A stretch of DNA of 64,000 bases from Stappia albiluteola (GCF_014050225.1 NZ_JACFXV010000067.1:119419-183418), one strand, 5' to 3'. Shown: positions 1 to 10,470, numbered from the stretch's first letter. Numbers and translations: made by a program. The notes: a model not told the origin generated them from the sequence alone.

Positions 1-2
1 CG

Positions 3-365
3 ATCACGAAGATCGCCAAGATAATGTCCGACATGGATGTCGGTTCAATTCCCGTGGCGGAAAACGGCCGGGTCATCGGCATCGTGACCGACCGCGACAT
101 CGCGCTTCGCGCGGTGGCCAATGGCAAGGATGTTTCCCGGCTGACGGCGCGAGATATCATGAGCAGCAAGGTGAACTGCTGCCGCGAGCTGGAAGATCTG
201 GACACGGCGGCACGGATGATGGAACGCAATCACATCCGCCGCCTGCCGGTCCTGGATGACAATGACAGGCTCGTCGGCATGGTGAGCCTGGGCGACGTCT
301 GCCACGCGGCCTCGCAACGCCTGACGGCCGACGTGGTGAAGGCGGTGTCCGCCCATCACGCCTGA
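3..365 (+). CDS. CBS-domain protein (5' end outside window)
   Basis: The reading frame is open from the first complete codon at base 3, so the gene begins upstream of the window. The visible 120 residues hold most of two CBS motifs: one ends in the GIVTDRDIALR stretch and the second ends in LVGMVSLGDV, after a DIMSSKV linker. Stand-alone CBS pairs bind adenine nucleotides and often act as small energy or stress sensors. In rhizobia such genes are common in low-oxygen stress clusters, which fits the dodecin, phosphoribosyltransferase and ribosome-hibernation genes next door. The next gene starts about 80 bases on, in the same direction. The family call is secure; the role is inferred. Confidence 0.85.
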   Translation: MTKIAKIMSDMDVGSIPVAENGRVIGIVTDRDIALRAVANGKDVSRLTARDIMSSKVNCCRELEDLDTAARMMERNHIRRLPVLDDNDRLVGMVSLGDVCHAASQRLTADVVKAVSAHHA

Positions 366-442
366 CGGGAAATGACACAATGGGTCGGTCGCGGCATGGC
401 GGTGCCATGTCGTGGCCGGGCACGCCTTCTTGGAGAGGGATA

Positions 443-1537
443 ATGGGTGCGCATTCGGCCGGTAACATGCCGGGAGCGGTGCCGGCCGCAGCGCGCCGAT
501 CCTTCGGCGTCGGCCAGGTCAATGTCCGGGGCGCGCCACATATCGTGTCGACGCATGAACTGGCCGAGTTTCCATTCGCTGTCCTCACGCAATTCAGAAG
601 GCTGGAGCACGAGGCGGACTGTCCCGGCGAGGCCCTGGTCGTGGTGCCGCTTGCCGGTGCCTTTCCCATGCTGATGCGCGACCTCGTCGTCGGGCTGCTT
701 GGCCTGTTCCCGCGGGTGTCAATCACCGAATGGTTCGACGCCCGTCATGTGCCGCTGTCGCACGGGCGGTTCAGCCTGAGCGAGAATATCGCCCATACGG
801 CGGACATGCTCGGCCTCCTCGGCAAGGGGGTGCATCTCTTCGGCGTCTGCCAGGGCGCGGTTGCGGCCCTCGGAGCGGCGGCGCTGCAAGGCATCCGTCA
901 CCGGCAGGAAGTCCCATCCTCCGTCATTCTGCTCGGCGGGCCGATCGCGCCGCTTGCCAATCCCACTCGGATCGTCCGTATCATGCGGGCAAAGCCGCTC
1001 GGCTGGTTCGCCGACAAGCTGGAGCGCGTGCCGGAAGGAAATGCCGGCGCCGGGCGGCTGGTCTATCCGGCTTCCAGCCAGCGGGTTCTGGCAACCGCCT
1101 ACGCCTGGCGGCATGTGCTGAGCGGGGATGAGATTTTCCGCAAGTTCGTGCAGGATGACGGCGACGACCCGCTGCACTACTCCTTTGCGAAGCTGTTCTT
1201 CTCCCTGATGGACCTGCCCGGGGAACTTTTCCTCGACACGGTCGCCCATGTCTATCAGGCAAGCGATGCGTTGAGCGGTGGCGTGAGCGTCGAGGGCCAC
1301 CCGGTCGATCCGGCGTGCATTGTGCAGGGCGGCCTGATGGTGGTGGAGGGGGCGGATGACGACATCGCCGCGCCGGGTCAGACGGCTGCAGCACTCCAAC
1401 TCTGCCGCAACCTGCCTGAAAACAGGAAGGCTTATCTGGCGTTAGATGGCTGCAGTCACTTCTCGCTGTTTCACGGGCAGACGATGCGGCACAAGGTCCT
1501 TCCCGAAGTCAGTCGCTTCGTCCAGGCAGTCTGTTGA
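443..1537 (+). CDS. Polyhydroxyalkanoate depolymerase-like alpha/beta hydrolase
   Basis: 364 residues from the ATG at 443, which has GGAGAGGG just upstream; an in-frame ATG at 380 has no such site. The protein has an alpha/beta-hydrolase layout with a cysteine nucleophile elbow, FGVCQG, a late acidic residue in the GADDDIAAPGQT stretch and a terminal histidine in GCSHFSLFHG. A Cys-Asp-His triad is typical of intracellular PHB depolymerases (PhaZ family), which release hydroxybutyrate from storage granules in the cytoplasm. No signal peptide is visible. Its 3' end overlaps the convergent phosphoribosyltransferase gene by 29 bases. It could instead be another PhaZ-like esterase; no PHB synthase or phasin is nearby. 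Confidence 0.7.
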   Translation: MGAHSAGNMPGAVPAAARRSFGVGQVNVRGAPHIVSTHELAEFPFAVLTQFRRLEHEADCPGEALVVVPLAGAFPMLMRDLVVGLLGLFPRVSITEWFDARHVPLSHGRFSLSENIAHTADMLGLLGKGVHLFGVCQGAVAALGAAALQGIRHRQEVPSSVILLGGPIAPLANPTRIVRIMRAKPLGWFADKLERVPEGNAGAGRLVYPASSQRVLATAYAWRHVLSGDEIFRKFVQDDGDDPLHYSFAKLFFSLMDLPGELFLDTVAHVYQASDALSGGVSVEGHPVDPACIVQGGLMVVEGADDDIAAPGQTAAALQLCRNLPENRKAYLALDGCSHFSLFHGQTMRHKVLPEVSRFVQAVC

Positions 1538-2168
1538 ACCGCGCAAGGATATCCGTCACCTCGACATCGGCCAGTTGCGGGAAATCCCGATAGGAACGGC
1601 TTATCGCCTCGAAGGCGGCCGGAGTTTCGAGACAGACGATCTCGTCAACCTCGCTTCGCAGATCCTCGATTGCTTCCATCGGCGCGACCGGCACGGCCAG
1701 GACAATCCTTTGAGGCTGCCGAAGCCGGAGACCGCGGATCGCCGCCTTGACGGTTGCGCCGGTCGCGATACCGTCATCGACGAGGATCGCCACGCGTCCC
1801 CGCACGGGAACCGGGGGACGATCCCCGCAATAGGCCTGGCGCCGCCTGGCTATCTCGGCAAGCTCGCTCTTGCAGGTGGCGGCGAACTGCTCCTCACGGA
1901 TGAATTCATGGCGTAGGATGTCGTCATTGCGGACGACGATCGGTTCCTCGGCGTCGACGATCGCGCCCATGGCAAGCTCGGGTTGCCAGGGAACGCCGAT
2001 CTTGCGCACGATCAAAAGGTCCAGCCGCGCCTTGAGCTTCCTTGCGACTTCGGCCGCGACCGGCACGCCGCCGCGCGGCAACGCGAGCACGACCACGTCC
2101 TCGCGCGCGTATTCCTGCAGAGCCTGGCCCAGGCGACGGCCTGCCTCGGCGCGATCAAGAAAGGGCAT
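1509..2168 (-). CDS. Phosphoribosyltransferase-domain protein
   Basis: 219 residues. The start at 2168 (MPFLDRAEAG) follows GGGAGGCAGGCACA; a longer frame to 2216 has no better site. It carries a type I phosphoribosyltransferase fold: a beta-strand plus loop ALPRGGVPVAAEVA near residue 30, a hinge VRKIGVPWQPELAMGA, and the PRPP-binding signature VAILVDDGIATGATVKAA near residues 120-137. This stand-alone family is widespread in rhizobial stress and microaerobic clusters, but its acceptor base is not established. It is divergent from dodecin, with 132 bases between the starts for promoters. It is tail to tail with the hydrolase gene. Confidence 0.85.
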   Translation of the reverse strand: MPFLDRAEAGRRLGQALQEYAREDVVVLALPRGGVPVAAEVARKLKARLDLLIVRKIGVPWQPELAMGAIVDAEEPIVVRNDDILRHEFIREEQFAATCKSELAEIARRRQAYCGDRPPVPVRGRVAILVDDGIATGATVKAAIRGLRLRQPQRIVLAVPVAPMEAIEDLRSEVDEIVCLETPAAFEAISRSYRDFPQLADVEVTDILARFNRLPGRSD

Positions 2169-2300
2169 TGTGCCTGCCTCCCGTGTCGCTGTCGGCGCGA
2201 ATGCCCTAACCCGCATGGCACCGGTTGTCGTTGACGATGGTCAATGACCCGAAAGTCTTGCTGCGCGAGCCTTGGCGTCGGCTGGGGAAGGGAGGAAGCA

Positions 2301-2501
2301 ATGGCTATGTTGAAGGTGATCGAAGTCCTGGCCGAATCCGACGAGAGCTGGGAGCAGGCGGCAAGGCAGGCGGTTGCGGACGCCTCGCGCTCGGTGCGAA
2401 ACGTCAAATCGATTTACATCAAGAATTTCGAGGCGACGGTCGACCAGAACAAGATCCAGCGCTATCGCGTCAACGCCAAGATCTCGTTCGTTCTGGAGTA
2501 G
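2301..2501 (+). CDS. Dodecin (flavin-storage protein)
   Basis: 66 residues, the usual dodecin length, starting MAMLKVIEVLAESDESWEQA after GGGAGGAAG. The family hallmarks are visible: V-I-E-V at the first strand, the helix with DESWEQAARQAV, then VRNVKSIYIKNFEATVD and the final strand YRVNAKISFVLE. Dodecins form hollow dodecamers that bind riboflavin, FMN or lumichrome in the cytoplasm and buffer free flavin. A longer in-frame start at 2244 would add 19 residues unlike the family. The gene ends five bases before the convergent HPF-type gene and no terminator is visible in that gap. Confidence 0.92.
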   Translation: MAMLKVIEVLAESDESWEQAARQAVADASRSVRNVKSIYIKNFEATVDQNKIQRYRVNAKISFVLE

Positions 2502-2506
2502 AGCGT

Positions 2507-3058
2507 TCAGGCGGGTGCGACCGCCGAAGCATAGGGGCCTTTTTCTCCCGTATGCTCCGTGAAGCGCACCTGCGTTCCCACGCCGATACCCGACCAGAGG
2601 TCGTCGGAGACGAGGCTCTCGCGGCGAAAGAAGAACTCGCGCCCGTCCGCGGCGCCGATGAAGCCGAAGCCCTCGTCGGCGACGAGGCGGACGACCTTGC
2701 CCTGCAGCTTGACCGGCACCGGCTTGACGAGGTGGCCGTTCTTCCTGCGCGACGTATCCTCAAGGCGCCGCTCGGCGGCGTTGAAGCTGTCGCGAATGGC
2801 GATCAGCACGTCTTCGTGCGCGCGGTTTTCCTCCGGCTCGCGGCCGACGAAGATGTCGCCGCCCGGCACCTTGATGTCGATATGGACGTGGTAGATCTGC
2901 CCCTTGTGGCTGCGCTGATGCGGCGCCTCCACCACCACGTGGCAGGATGTGATGCGCCCGTGGAAACGCTCCAGCCTTTCCAGCCGCTTGCGCAGCGCCT
3001 CCTCGATCCTCGGGGTGGAGTCGAGACCGCGAAAGGTGATTTGCGGAGCGACCTGCAT
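2507..3058 (-). CDS. Ribosome-associated HPF/RaiA domain fused to a cold-shock domain
   Basis: 183 residues from the ATG at 3058, preceded by GGAGGTCGCC. Residues about 1-105 look like the HPF/RaiA (sigma-54 modulation protein) domain that sits in the ribosomal mRNA channel and silences ribosomes (FRGLDSTPRIEEALRKRL, then HVHIDIKVPGGDI). Residues about 118-183 form a cold-shock OB fold (LQGKVVRLVADEGFGFI, then GREFFFRRESL), with the GFGFI and FFF nucleic-acid-binding strands. Long HPF proteins normally carry a dimerisation domain at this position; here a CSD replaces it. The protein probably couples ribosome hibernation to RNA binding in stationary or low-oxygen cells; that role is inferred. 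Confidence 0.85.
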   Translation of the reverse strand: MQVAPQITFRGLDSTPRIEEALRKRLERLERFHGRITSCHVVVEAPHQRSHKGQIYHVHIDIKVPGGDIFVGREPEENRAHEDVLIAIRDSFNAAERRLEDTSRRKNGHLVKPVPVKLQGKVVRLVADEGFGFIGAADGREFFFRRESLVSDDLWSGIGVGTQVRFTEHTGEKGPYASAVAPA

Positions 3059-3146
3059 GGCGACCTCCAGATCCGTTGGCGGGAACATGCCAATTGTAAC
3101 CTATGGCAGCCTTCAATGCAGTCCAGAACGTCGCCGGAGGGGCGGT

Positions 3147-3566
3147 TCAGGCCGCAAAGATCGCCTTGTCGTCGGCGAAGGCCTTGAATTCCAGCGCATT
3201 GCCCGACGGGTCGAAGACGAAAAGCGTCTGCTGCTCGCCGGGCCCGCCGGCAAAGCGGGTCTGCGGTCGGATATGCCAGCGGGTATCGGGTGCCTGTTCC
3301 AGCCGGTCGACAAGCTCGGCGAATTCGTCGGGCGCGAGGATGACGCCGAAATGCGGGATCGGCACCGGGACGCCGTCGACGGTACCGGTGGCGCCGCCCT
3401 CGGTGGCGGGCTTGCCCAGATGGGCGGACAACTGGTTGCCGAAGAGATCAAAATCGATCCACTTTCCGGCCAGTTCGCGACCGATGCGGCAGCCGAGCAC
3501 GGTACCGTAGAAATGGCGCGTCGCCTCGAGATCGGTCACGGGGAAGGCGAAATGGAAGGGGCGCAT
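3147..3566 (-). CDS. VOC (glyoxalase/bleomycin-resistance) family protein
   Basis: 139 residues from the ATG at 3566, with AGGAGAG eight bases upstream. The start MRPFHFAFPVTDLEATRHFY is the classical first beta-alpha-beta unit of the vicinal oxygen chelate fold. The second half ends with LFVFDPSGNALEFKAF, where the terminal glutamate is a usual metal ligand; the histidine near residue 5 and H72 in PIPHFG are other candidates. The partner substrate cannot be read from the sequence. Longer frames upstream run into unrelated sequence and were not used. The gene is monocistronic and convergent with nothing obvious; the following 156 bases carry the promoters for it and the propeller gene. Confidence 0.85.
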   Translation of the reverse strand: MRPFHFAFPVTDLEATRHFYGTVLGCRIGRELAGKWIDFDLFGNQLSAHLGKPATEGGATGTVDGVPVPIPHFGVILAPDEFAELVDRLEQAPDTRWHIRPQTRFAGGPGEQQTLFVFDPSGNALEFKAFADDKAIFAA

Positions 3567-3722
3567 CGGGGCTCTCCTGAAGCAGGATTTCGGTTGCCCC
3601 TGTTTAAGCGATTGCCAAGGGGAGAGAAACAGGGAAGGGCGCGGCCTGTCGCAAAGATGTTGGTGCAAGGCCCGCGCTGAAGTGGCAGAGTTCGCAGCGT
3701 CATCCTTAAATGGAGAGGCGCC

Positions 3723-4805
3723 ATGACTGAAAGGGTTCTCGTTCTCATCGGCACCAACAAGGGCGCGTTCGTGCTGGAAAGCGACAGGAACCGCGCCGAC
3801 TGGAAATTGCGCGGCCCCTATTGCGACCACTGGGTGATCCATCATGTGATCGCGGACCCCGCGAGCGGCACGCTCTATGCCGGCGGTGGCAACGGCTGGA
3901 CCGGAGCCGGGGTGTGGCGCTCCGACGATCTCGGCCACAACTGGCGGCTCTCCGGCGAGGGGCTTGCCTATGACGAGGACGAGCCGAAGCTCACGTCCGT
4001 ATGGAGCCTGGCGAAATCGAACGGCCAGCTGCTTGCGGGCGTCGAACCGGCGGGCCTGTTCGAAAGCCGCGACGGCGGAGAGAGCTTCACCCATGTCGAG
4101 GGCCTGCGGGCACACCCCTCGCGGCCTGAATGGCAAAGCGGCGGCGGCGGTATGATCCTGCATTCGCTGGTCGCCGATCCGCGAGACGGCGACGAGATCT
4201 GGGTGGGCATTTCGGTTGCCGGCGTGTTCCACTCCGCAGACGGCGGCGGGACATGGGCTCCGCGCAATCGCGGCACGCGGGCCGACTACAACCCGGAAGA
4301 CCAGCGCTATCCCGAATACGGACAGTGTGTACATTCGCTGGTGCGGGCTGCGGGCGACAAGGTCCGCCTCTATCAGCAGAACCATTGCGGCATGTACCGC
4401 AGCGATGACGGCGGCATCGAGTGGCAGAGCATCGAGGACGGATTGCCGTCGAGCTTCGGATTTCCGGCCGCCGCCCACCCGCGTGATCCCGATACCCTTT
4501 ATCTGGTGCCGCTTAATGGCGACAGCGCCGGGCGCTATATGCCGGAGGGCCGGGCGGCGGTCTGGCGCAGCCGCGACGGCGGACGGAGCTGGGCCGATCT
4601 TCGCAACGGCCTGCCGCAGGAAAACGCCTTCCTCTGCATCCTGCGCCAGGCCTTGACGACGGATAGCCTGGATCCGGTCGGCGTCTATTTCGGCTCAAAT
4701 TCGGGGAGCCTGTTCGCCAGTCGCGACGAAGGGGAGAACTGGACGATGATCGCCCAGCATCTGCCCATCATCTTTTCGCTGGAAACCGTGGTGCTGGACA
4801 CGTGA
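3723..4805 (+). CDS. Asp-box (BNR/sialidase-like) beta-propeller protein
   Basis: 360 residues starting after GGAGAGGCGCC. At least five Asp-box type repeats (S/T-x-D-x-G-x-x-W/F) are visible: WRSDDLGHNW, ESRDGGESF, HSADGGGTW, YRSDDGGIEW, WRSRDGGRSW and ASRDEGENW. These mark a sialidase or VPS10-like propeller. There is no signal peptide and no catalytic set typical of true sialidases can be seen, so an enzymatic name is not justified. Proteins of this type are annotated as exo-alpha-sialidase or glycosyl hydrolase by fold only. It ends seven bases before the convergent gli gene and may have no link to it. Confidence 0.75.
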   Translation: MTERVLVLIGTNKGAFVLESDRNRADWKLRGPYCDHWVIHHVIADPASGTLYAGGGNGWTGAGVWRSDDLGHNWRLSGEGLAYDEDEPKLTSVWSLAKSNGQLLAGVEPAGLFESRDGGESFTHVEGLRAHPSRPEWQSGGGGMILHSLVADPRDGDEIWVGISVAGVFHSADGGGTWAPRNRGTRADYNPEDQRYPEYGQCVHSLVRAAGDKVRLYQQNHCGMYRSDDGGIEWQSIEDGLPSSFGFPAAAHPRDPDTLYLVPLNGDSAGRYMPEGRAAVWRSRDGGRSWADLRNGLPQENAFLCILRQALTTDSLDPVGVYFGSNSGSLFASRDEGENWTMIAQHLPIIFSLETVVLDT

Positions 4806-4811
4806 TCGGCG

Positions 4812-5666
4812 TCAGTCGAAGTCGAAGAGGCGGGCTGGGCTGTCCACCAGAACGGACTGCAATGCGCTTTGCGGCGCCCACCCGAGCACCAGGTCGAGCA
4901 GTCCGGCGTCATCGGGGTAGTCCTCGGTACGCCTCACCTGGTTATGCGGCCAGTTGGTGCCCCAGATGATCCGTTCGGGTGCATAAGCCGCGATCTTGCG
5001 GGCCACCGCCGCGATGTCCGAATAATCCGGCCCGCCGGTGCGGGAGGACTCATAGCAGCCGGCGAATTTAAACCAGCAGTTGCCGCGGTCGATGAGGCGC
5101 TTCACCGCATCGACCTCGGCGCTGTCCGGCGTCGTGCCGGAGAAGAACTTGCCATGGTGGTCGATGATGTAGCGGCTTTCTATCGCCTCGAGCTTCGGCA
5201 TGTGTGCTAGGATACGGCTGCCATCGAACTGGACGGCGACCGTCCAGCCGAAGTCATGTGCGCGGGCGTCGACGCCGGCCAGACCGTCGAGACCGACGGC
5301 ACCGCCGGCCAAGTCCATGATGCGGGCGCCGCGAATGCCGCCCTCGTGCAGGCGCTTCATCTCCGCATCGGGCGTGTCGCTGGTAATGACGGCCACGCCG
5401 CGCGCGACCGGCCCCATCGCCGCGACGCACGCAAGCAGACAGTCATTGTTGAACTGATGCGCGTTGCCCTGCGTGACCACGACGCGGTCGATGCCGAGCC
5501 ATTCCATCACCTGCCGGTAGTCGTCCGGACCCGGCGTGCCCTCGGGCACCGGTGGCCCGCCGGCTTCGGCCGGATAGTCCGGCAGGTAGAGGTGCATCTG
5601 GGTGTCGGTGGCACCCTTCGGCAGCACGGTCTTCGGCGTGTCGCCGGAAAGCTTACGGACCAGCAT
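4812..5666 (-). CDS. gli: D-galactarolactone isomerase, amidohydrolase superfamily
   Basis: 284 residues, COG3618-type TIM barrel. Key stretches are DTQMHLYLPDYP (metal-site histidine H25), VVVTQGNAHQFNND, DHHGKFFSG and the C-terminal IIWGTNWPHNQVRRTEDYPDD. By memory these match closely the Agrobacterium tumefaciens galactaro-delta-lactone isomerase. That enzyme interconverts the 1,5- and 1,4-lactones of galactarate made by uronate dehydrogenase, so that the cycloisomerase can act. The gene lies eight bases downstream of gci, as in Agrobacterium, and ends the kdgD-gci-gli operon. A related lactonase activity is the alternative. Confidence in the pathway is high because of the neighbours. Confidence 0.85.
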   Translation of the reverse strand: MLVRKLSGDTPKTVLPKGATDTQMHLYLPDYPAEAGGPPVPEGTPGPDDYRQVMEWLGIDRVVVTQGNAHQFNNDCLLACVAAMGPVARGVAVITSDTPDAEMKRLHEGGIRGARIMDLAGGAVGLDGLAGVDARAHDFGWTVAVQFDGSRILAHMPKLEAIESRYIIDHHGKFFSGTTPDSAEVDAVKRLIDRGNCWFKFAGCYESSRTGGPDYSDIAAVARKIAAYAPERIIWGTNWPHNQVRRTEDYPDDAGLLDLVLGWAPQSALQSVLVDSPARLFDFD

Positions 5667-5674
5667 CGGCGTTC

Positions 5675-7894
<2,220 letters not shown>

Positions 7895-7902
7895 TTTGAG
7901 GT

Positions 7903-8664
7903 CTAGCCGCGGCGCAGCATGGTGCGGTAGCGCTGTTGGCTGCCTTTCAGATGAATGCGCATGGCCTCCTGGGCCGCTGTCTCGTCCTGTGCCGAGATGG
8001 CGTCGGCGATTCGCCGGTGCTCCGCCTGGATGCGGGCAAGATAGTCGCCGGGCGTGTGTTCCACGTCGCTGTCCTGCAGGGACGTGCGCGGAATAACGTT
8101 CCTGCCCATCACTTCGAGGAATTCGCGAAAGCGCGGATTGTTGGTCGCGTCGGCGATTGCCAGGTGAAAGGCGAAGTCCGCCTCGATGGTCGGCTCGCCG
8201 CGGGCGATGTGCTGACCGATCTCCGACAGCCGCTCGTGGATCGCTTCGTCCTGTGCGGGAGAGCGGCGGGCGGCAGCAAGGGACGCGGCTTCCACCTCGA
8301 CGGCGGTGCGCAGCTCAAGTACCTCAATAATTGAGGAAATTCGCGCTGGATCGAAAGAGCGGAACGGCTGGCTGGCCGATGGCTGGTTGGAAATGACGAA
8401 GACGCCCGCACCCTGCCGGGCTTCGACGAGACCATCCGCGCGCAGCGACGCGATCGCCTCGCGAATGACCGTGCGGCTGACCTCGTATTGCCGCGTCAGG
8501 CCCGCCTCGCTGGGCAGTCTTTCGCCGGCCAGGATTTCTCCGGCCAGGATCGCGCGCCGCAACTCGCCGCTGACCTTGGCGACGAGATTCGTGCGCCCGC
8601 GCGTCTTAGCCTGCGCCGGCCTCTCGTCCTGTTTCGTCGCTGAATGTTCCAAGACCTGCTTCAC
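7903..8664 (-). CDS. FadR-subfamily GntR regulator of uronate/aldarate genes
   Basis: 253 residues from a GTG at 8664. The frame stays open to an ATG at 8787, but that longer start has no ribosome-binding site and would run through the promoter of the TRAP operon, so the shorter form was chosen with some doubt. The N-terminus holds the winged helix-turn-helix (LRRAILAGEILAGERLPSEA, then EVSRTVIREAIASLRADGLV). The C-terminus is an all-helical FCD domain with metal-site candidates in DFAFHLAIADATNN and EHRRIADAI. It sits between the two arms of the pathway, each with similar operator-like repeats, so it is the likely local repressor, comparable to GguR-type regulators of glucarate/galactarate use. 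Confidence 0.8.
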   Translation of the reverse strand: MKQVLEHSATKQDERPAQAKTRGRTNLVAKVSGELRRAILAGEILAGERLPSEAGLTRQYEVSRTVIREAIASLRADGLVEARQGAGVFVISNQPSASQPFRSFDPARISSIIEVLELRTAVEVEAASLAAARRSPAQDEAIHERLSEIGQHIARGEPTIEADFAFHLAIADATNNPRFREFLEVMGRNVIPRTSLQDSDVEHTPGDYLARIQAEHRRIADAISAQDETAAQEAMRIHLKGSQQRYRTMLRRG

Positions 8665-8748
8665 CGCCTTGTTCTTGCTCGTTCCGCCAATGGTCCCGCG
8701 CCCCTGCCAACTGTCAATACAAGTCACGCCAGGCAGCACGATCGTCTG

Positions 8749-8800
8749 TTGACGGGGTGTCGACAACATGTAATATGACATTCGCATTTACATATGACAA
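8749..8800 (+). promoter_or_regulatory. Promoter and candidate operator of the uronate TRAP operon
   Basis: TTGACG (8749-8754) and TAATAT (8771-8776) are separated by 16 bases on the plus strand, giving a start near 8783. The octamer ATATGACA occurs twice, at 8773-8780 and 8792-8799, a 19-base period. Read on the other strand the second copy is TTGTCATATGTAAATG, nearly the same as TCGTCATACGTAAGTC in front of kdgD. The repeats cover the -10 and the start region, a position suited to repression. Confidence 0.55.
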
Positions 8801-8875
8801 GATGATGCGGCGGCGCGGTCATGCTGCCGAACTTGTCGCGACAATCCGCGTTTTCGCATCTGGGAGGAGAGAGAA

Positions 8876-9862
8876 ATGCGACTAGAAAAGCTGCTGCGCG
8901 TAACTGCGCTCGCCGGGACCCTCGTGGCGCTCGCCGGCGCGTCGGCGATTGCCGCGGACTGGCGCGGCTGGAACATCCATCCGGAAGGCTATCCGAACAC
9001 CGTCGCCCTCGAGCAGTTCGCCAAGGACGTGGCGGAGAAGACCGATGGCCGGGTAACCCCGACCGTCTATAACGGCGGCGTGCTCGGTTCGCAGCCGGAC
9101 GCCATCGAGCAGACGCGCAACGGCGCGCTCGACTTTGCCAACTTCAACCTCGGACCCATGGGCCCCATCGTTCCGGCCACCAACGTCCTGTCGCTTCCCT
9201 TCCTCTTCACCGGCGTCGACCAGATGCACAAGGTGATGGACGGCGAAATCGGCCAGCGCTTCTCCGATGCCATGGCAGAACAGGGACTGGTGGCGCTTGC
9301 CTGGTACGATTCCGGCTCGCGCAGCTTCTACAACACCCGGCAGCCGATCCAGACCCCCGCCGATCTCGCCGGTATGAAGGTGCGGGTGATGAACAACGAT
9401 CTCTACGTGCAGATGATCGACCAGCTTGGGGGGAACGCCACGCCGATGGCCTATGGCGAAGTCTATCAGTCGCTGAAGACCGGCGTGATCGACGGCGCGG
9501 AGAACAATTACCCCTCGTTCGAATCGAGCAACCACTACGAGGTCGCCAAGTTCTATTCGATCACCGACCACCTGATCATTCCGGAATGCGTCTGCATCGC
9601 CAAGGCGAGTTGGGACAAGCTTTCTCCGGAAGACCAGGAGATCGTGCGCCAGGCCGCCATCGACTCCGCCACCCTTCAGCGCAAGCTTTGGGAGGAGCGT
9701 TCGGTCGCCAGCCGCCAGAAGGTCGAGGAATCCGGCGTCAAGGTGAACGAGGTGCAGGACAAGAAGGCCTTCCAGGAAAAAATGGCTCCGGTCTATGCCG
9801 CCTTCATCAAGGCCAATCCGGACCTCGAGGAGTGGATCACCGCGATCCAGTCCACCAATTAA
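8876..9862 (+). CDS. TRAP transporter solute-binding protein (uronate type)
   Basis: 328 residues, with GGGAGGAGAGAGAA before the start. A Sec signal peptide is visible at 1-26 (MRLEKLLRVTALAGTLVALAG, cleaved after ASAIA). The mature protein is a DctP-family periplasmic receptor. The family arginine that binds the substrate carboxylate is in DLAGMKVRVMNND, and TGVIDGAENN precedes the conserved SxxY/F region. It delivers sugar acids to the DctQM proteins encoded next. Linkage to udh, gci, gli and kdgD makes D-galacturonate/D-glucuronate the likely ligands. It is first in its operon and separated from dctQ by a strong hairpin, so it should be made in excess. Confidence 0.92.
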   Translation: MRLEKLLRVTALAGTLVALAGASAIAADWRGWNIHPEGYPNTVALEQFAKDVAEKTDGRVTPTVYNGGVLGSQPDAIEQTRNGALDFANFNLGPMGPIVPATNVLSLPFLFTGVDQMHKVMDGEIGQRFSDAMAEQGLVALAWYDSGSRSFYNTRQPIQTPADLAGMKVRVMNNDLYVQMIDQLGGNATPMAYGEVYQSLKTGVIDGAENNYPSFESSNHYEVAKFYSITDHLIIPECVCIAKASWDKLSPEDQEIVRQAAIDSATLQRKLWEERSVASRQKVEESGVKVNEVQDKKAFQEKMAPVYAAFIKANPDLEEWITAIQSTN

Positions 9863-9880
9863 GCAGCCTTCCACTCAACT

Positions 9881-9911
9881 GGCCCGGGAGCGTCGCTTCC
9901 GGGCCTTTCTT
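9881..9911 (+). terminator. Intercistronic hairpin/attenuator after dctP
   Basis: The arms GGCCCGGGAGC (9881-9891) and GCTTCCGGGCC (9895-9905) pair over 11 positions with one wobble and a three-base loop, followed by TTTCTTTCC. It is a probable partial terminator or mRNA 3'-end stabiliser that favours the binding protein over the membrane subunits. Confidence 0.65.
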
Positions 9912-9928
9912 TCCTGTCGGAGTTTGCC

Positions 9929-10465
9929 TTGAGCGTATCTCAGGAGGCCGGCGATGCCGGTCCGAAGATAGATGCCCGGCCGGCAGCCGAGAAAGTGCTC
10001 GACTGGCTTACCTGGGCATGCATGGTCGTCGCCGGAACCTTGCTCGTAATTCTGGTTGCGATCTTCGGCTGGCTGGTCTTCGGCCGCTATGTGCTGAACA
10101 GCACGCCGACATGGGTGGAACAATGGTCGCTGATCATCGTCGCCTATGTCACTTTCCTTGGGGCGGCCGTCGGTATTCGCAGAGGCACCCATCTCAGCAT
10201 CGATTTCGTGCGTGAGGCGATGCCGGGTGCCGTTCGCATCCCGCTGCATCTCCTCAGCGATCTGATGATGATCGTCTTCGGCGCCTTCATGGGCTGGCAG
10301 GGCTGGCTGCTCGTCGCCACCAACGTCAACCGTATCGTGCCGCTGATCAACATCTCCGAAAGCTGGCGCGCCGCTCCGGTGATGGTCTGCGGCATCCTTA
10401 TCGTCCTCTTTGCCTCATTCGACATGCTGGCGCGCATTCAGCGCGGCATCTCGCGCGGAGTTTGA
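9929..10465 (+). CDS. TRAP transporter small membrane subunit (DctQ)
   Basis: 178 residues with a TTG start preceded by CGGAG. Four membrane helices are visible: LTWACMVVAGTLLVILVAIF, the region around WSLIIVAYVTFLGAAVGI, LLSDLMMIVFGAFMGW and VMVCGILIVLFASFDML. The family signature FGRYVLNSTPTWVEQWSL and the RRGTHLSIDFV loop are present. DctQ is the small integral subunit that joins DctM in sodium-driven TRAP uptake. Its stop overlaps a possible TTG start of dctM at 10462. Confidence 0.9.
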   Translation: MSVSQEAGDAGPKIDARPAAEKVLDWLTWACMVVAGTLLVILVAIFGWLVFGRYVLNSTPTWVEQWSLIIVAYVTFLGAAVGIRRGTHLSIDFVREAMPGAVRIPLHLLSDLMMIVFGAFMGWQGWLLVATNVNRIVPLINISESWRAAPVMVCGILIVLFASFDMLARIQRGISRGV

Positions 10466-10470
10466 CTTAC

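Noticed and set aside
3723..4805. Naming the Asp-box propeller a sialidase
   Set aside because: The Asp boxes show the fold only. The catalytic arginine triad and export signal expected of sialidases were not seen.
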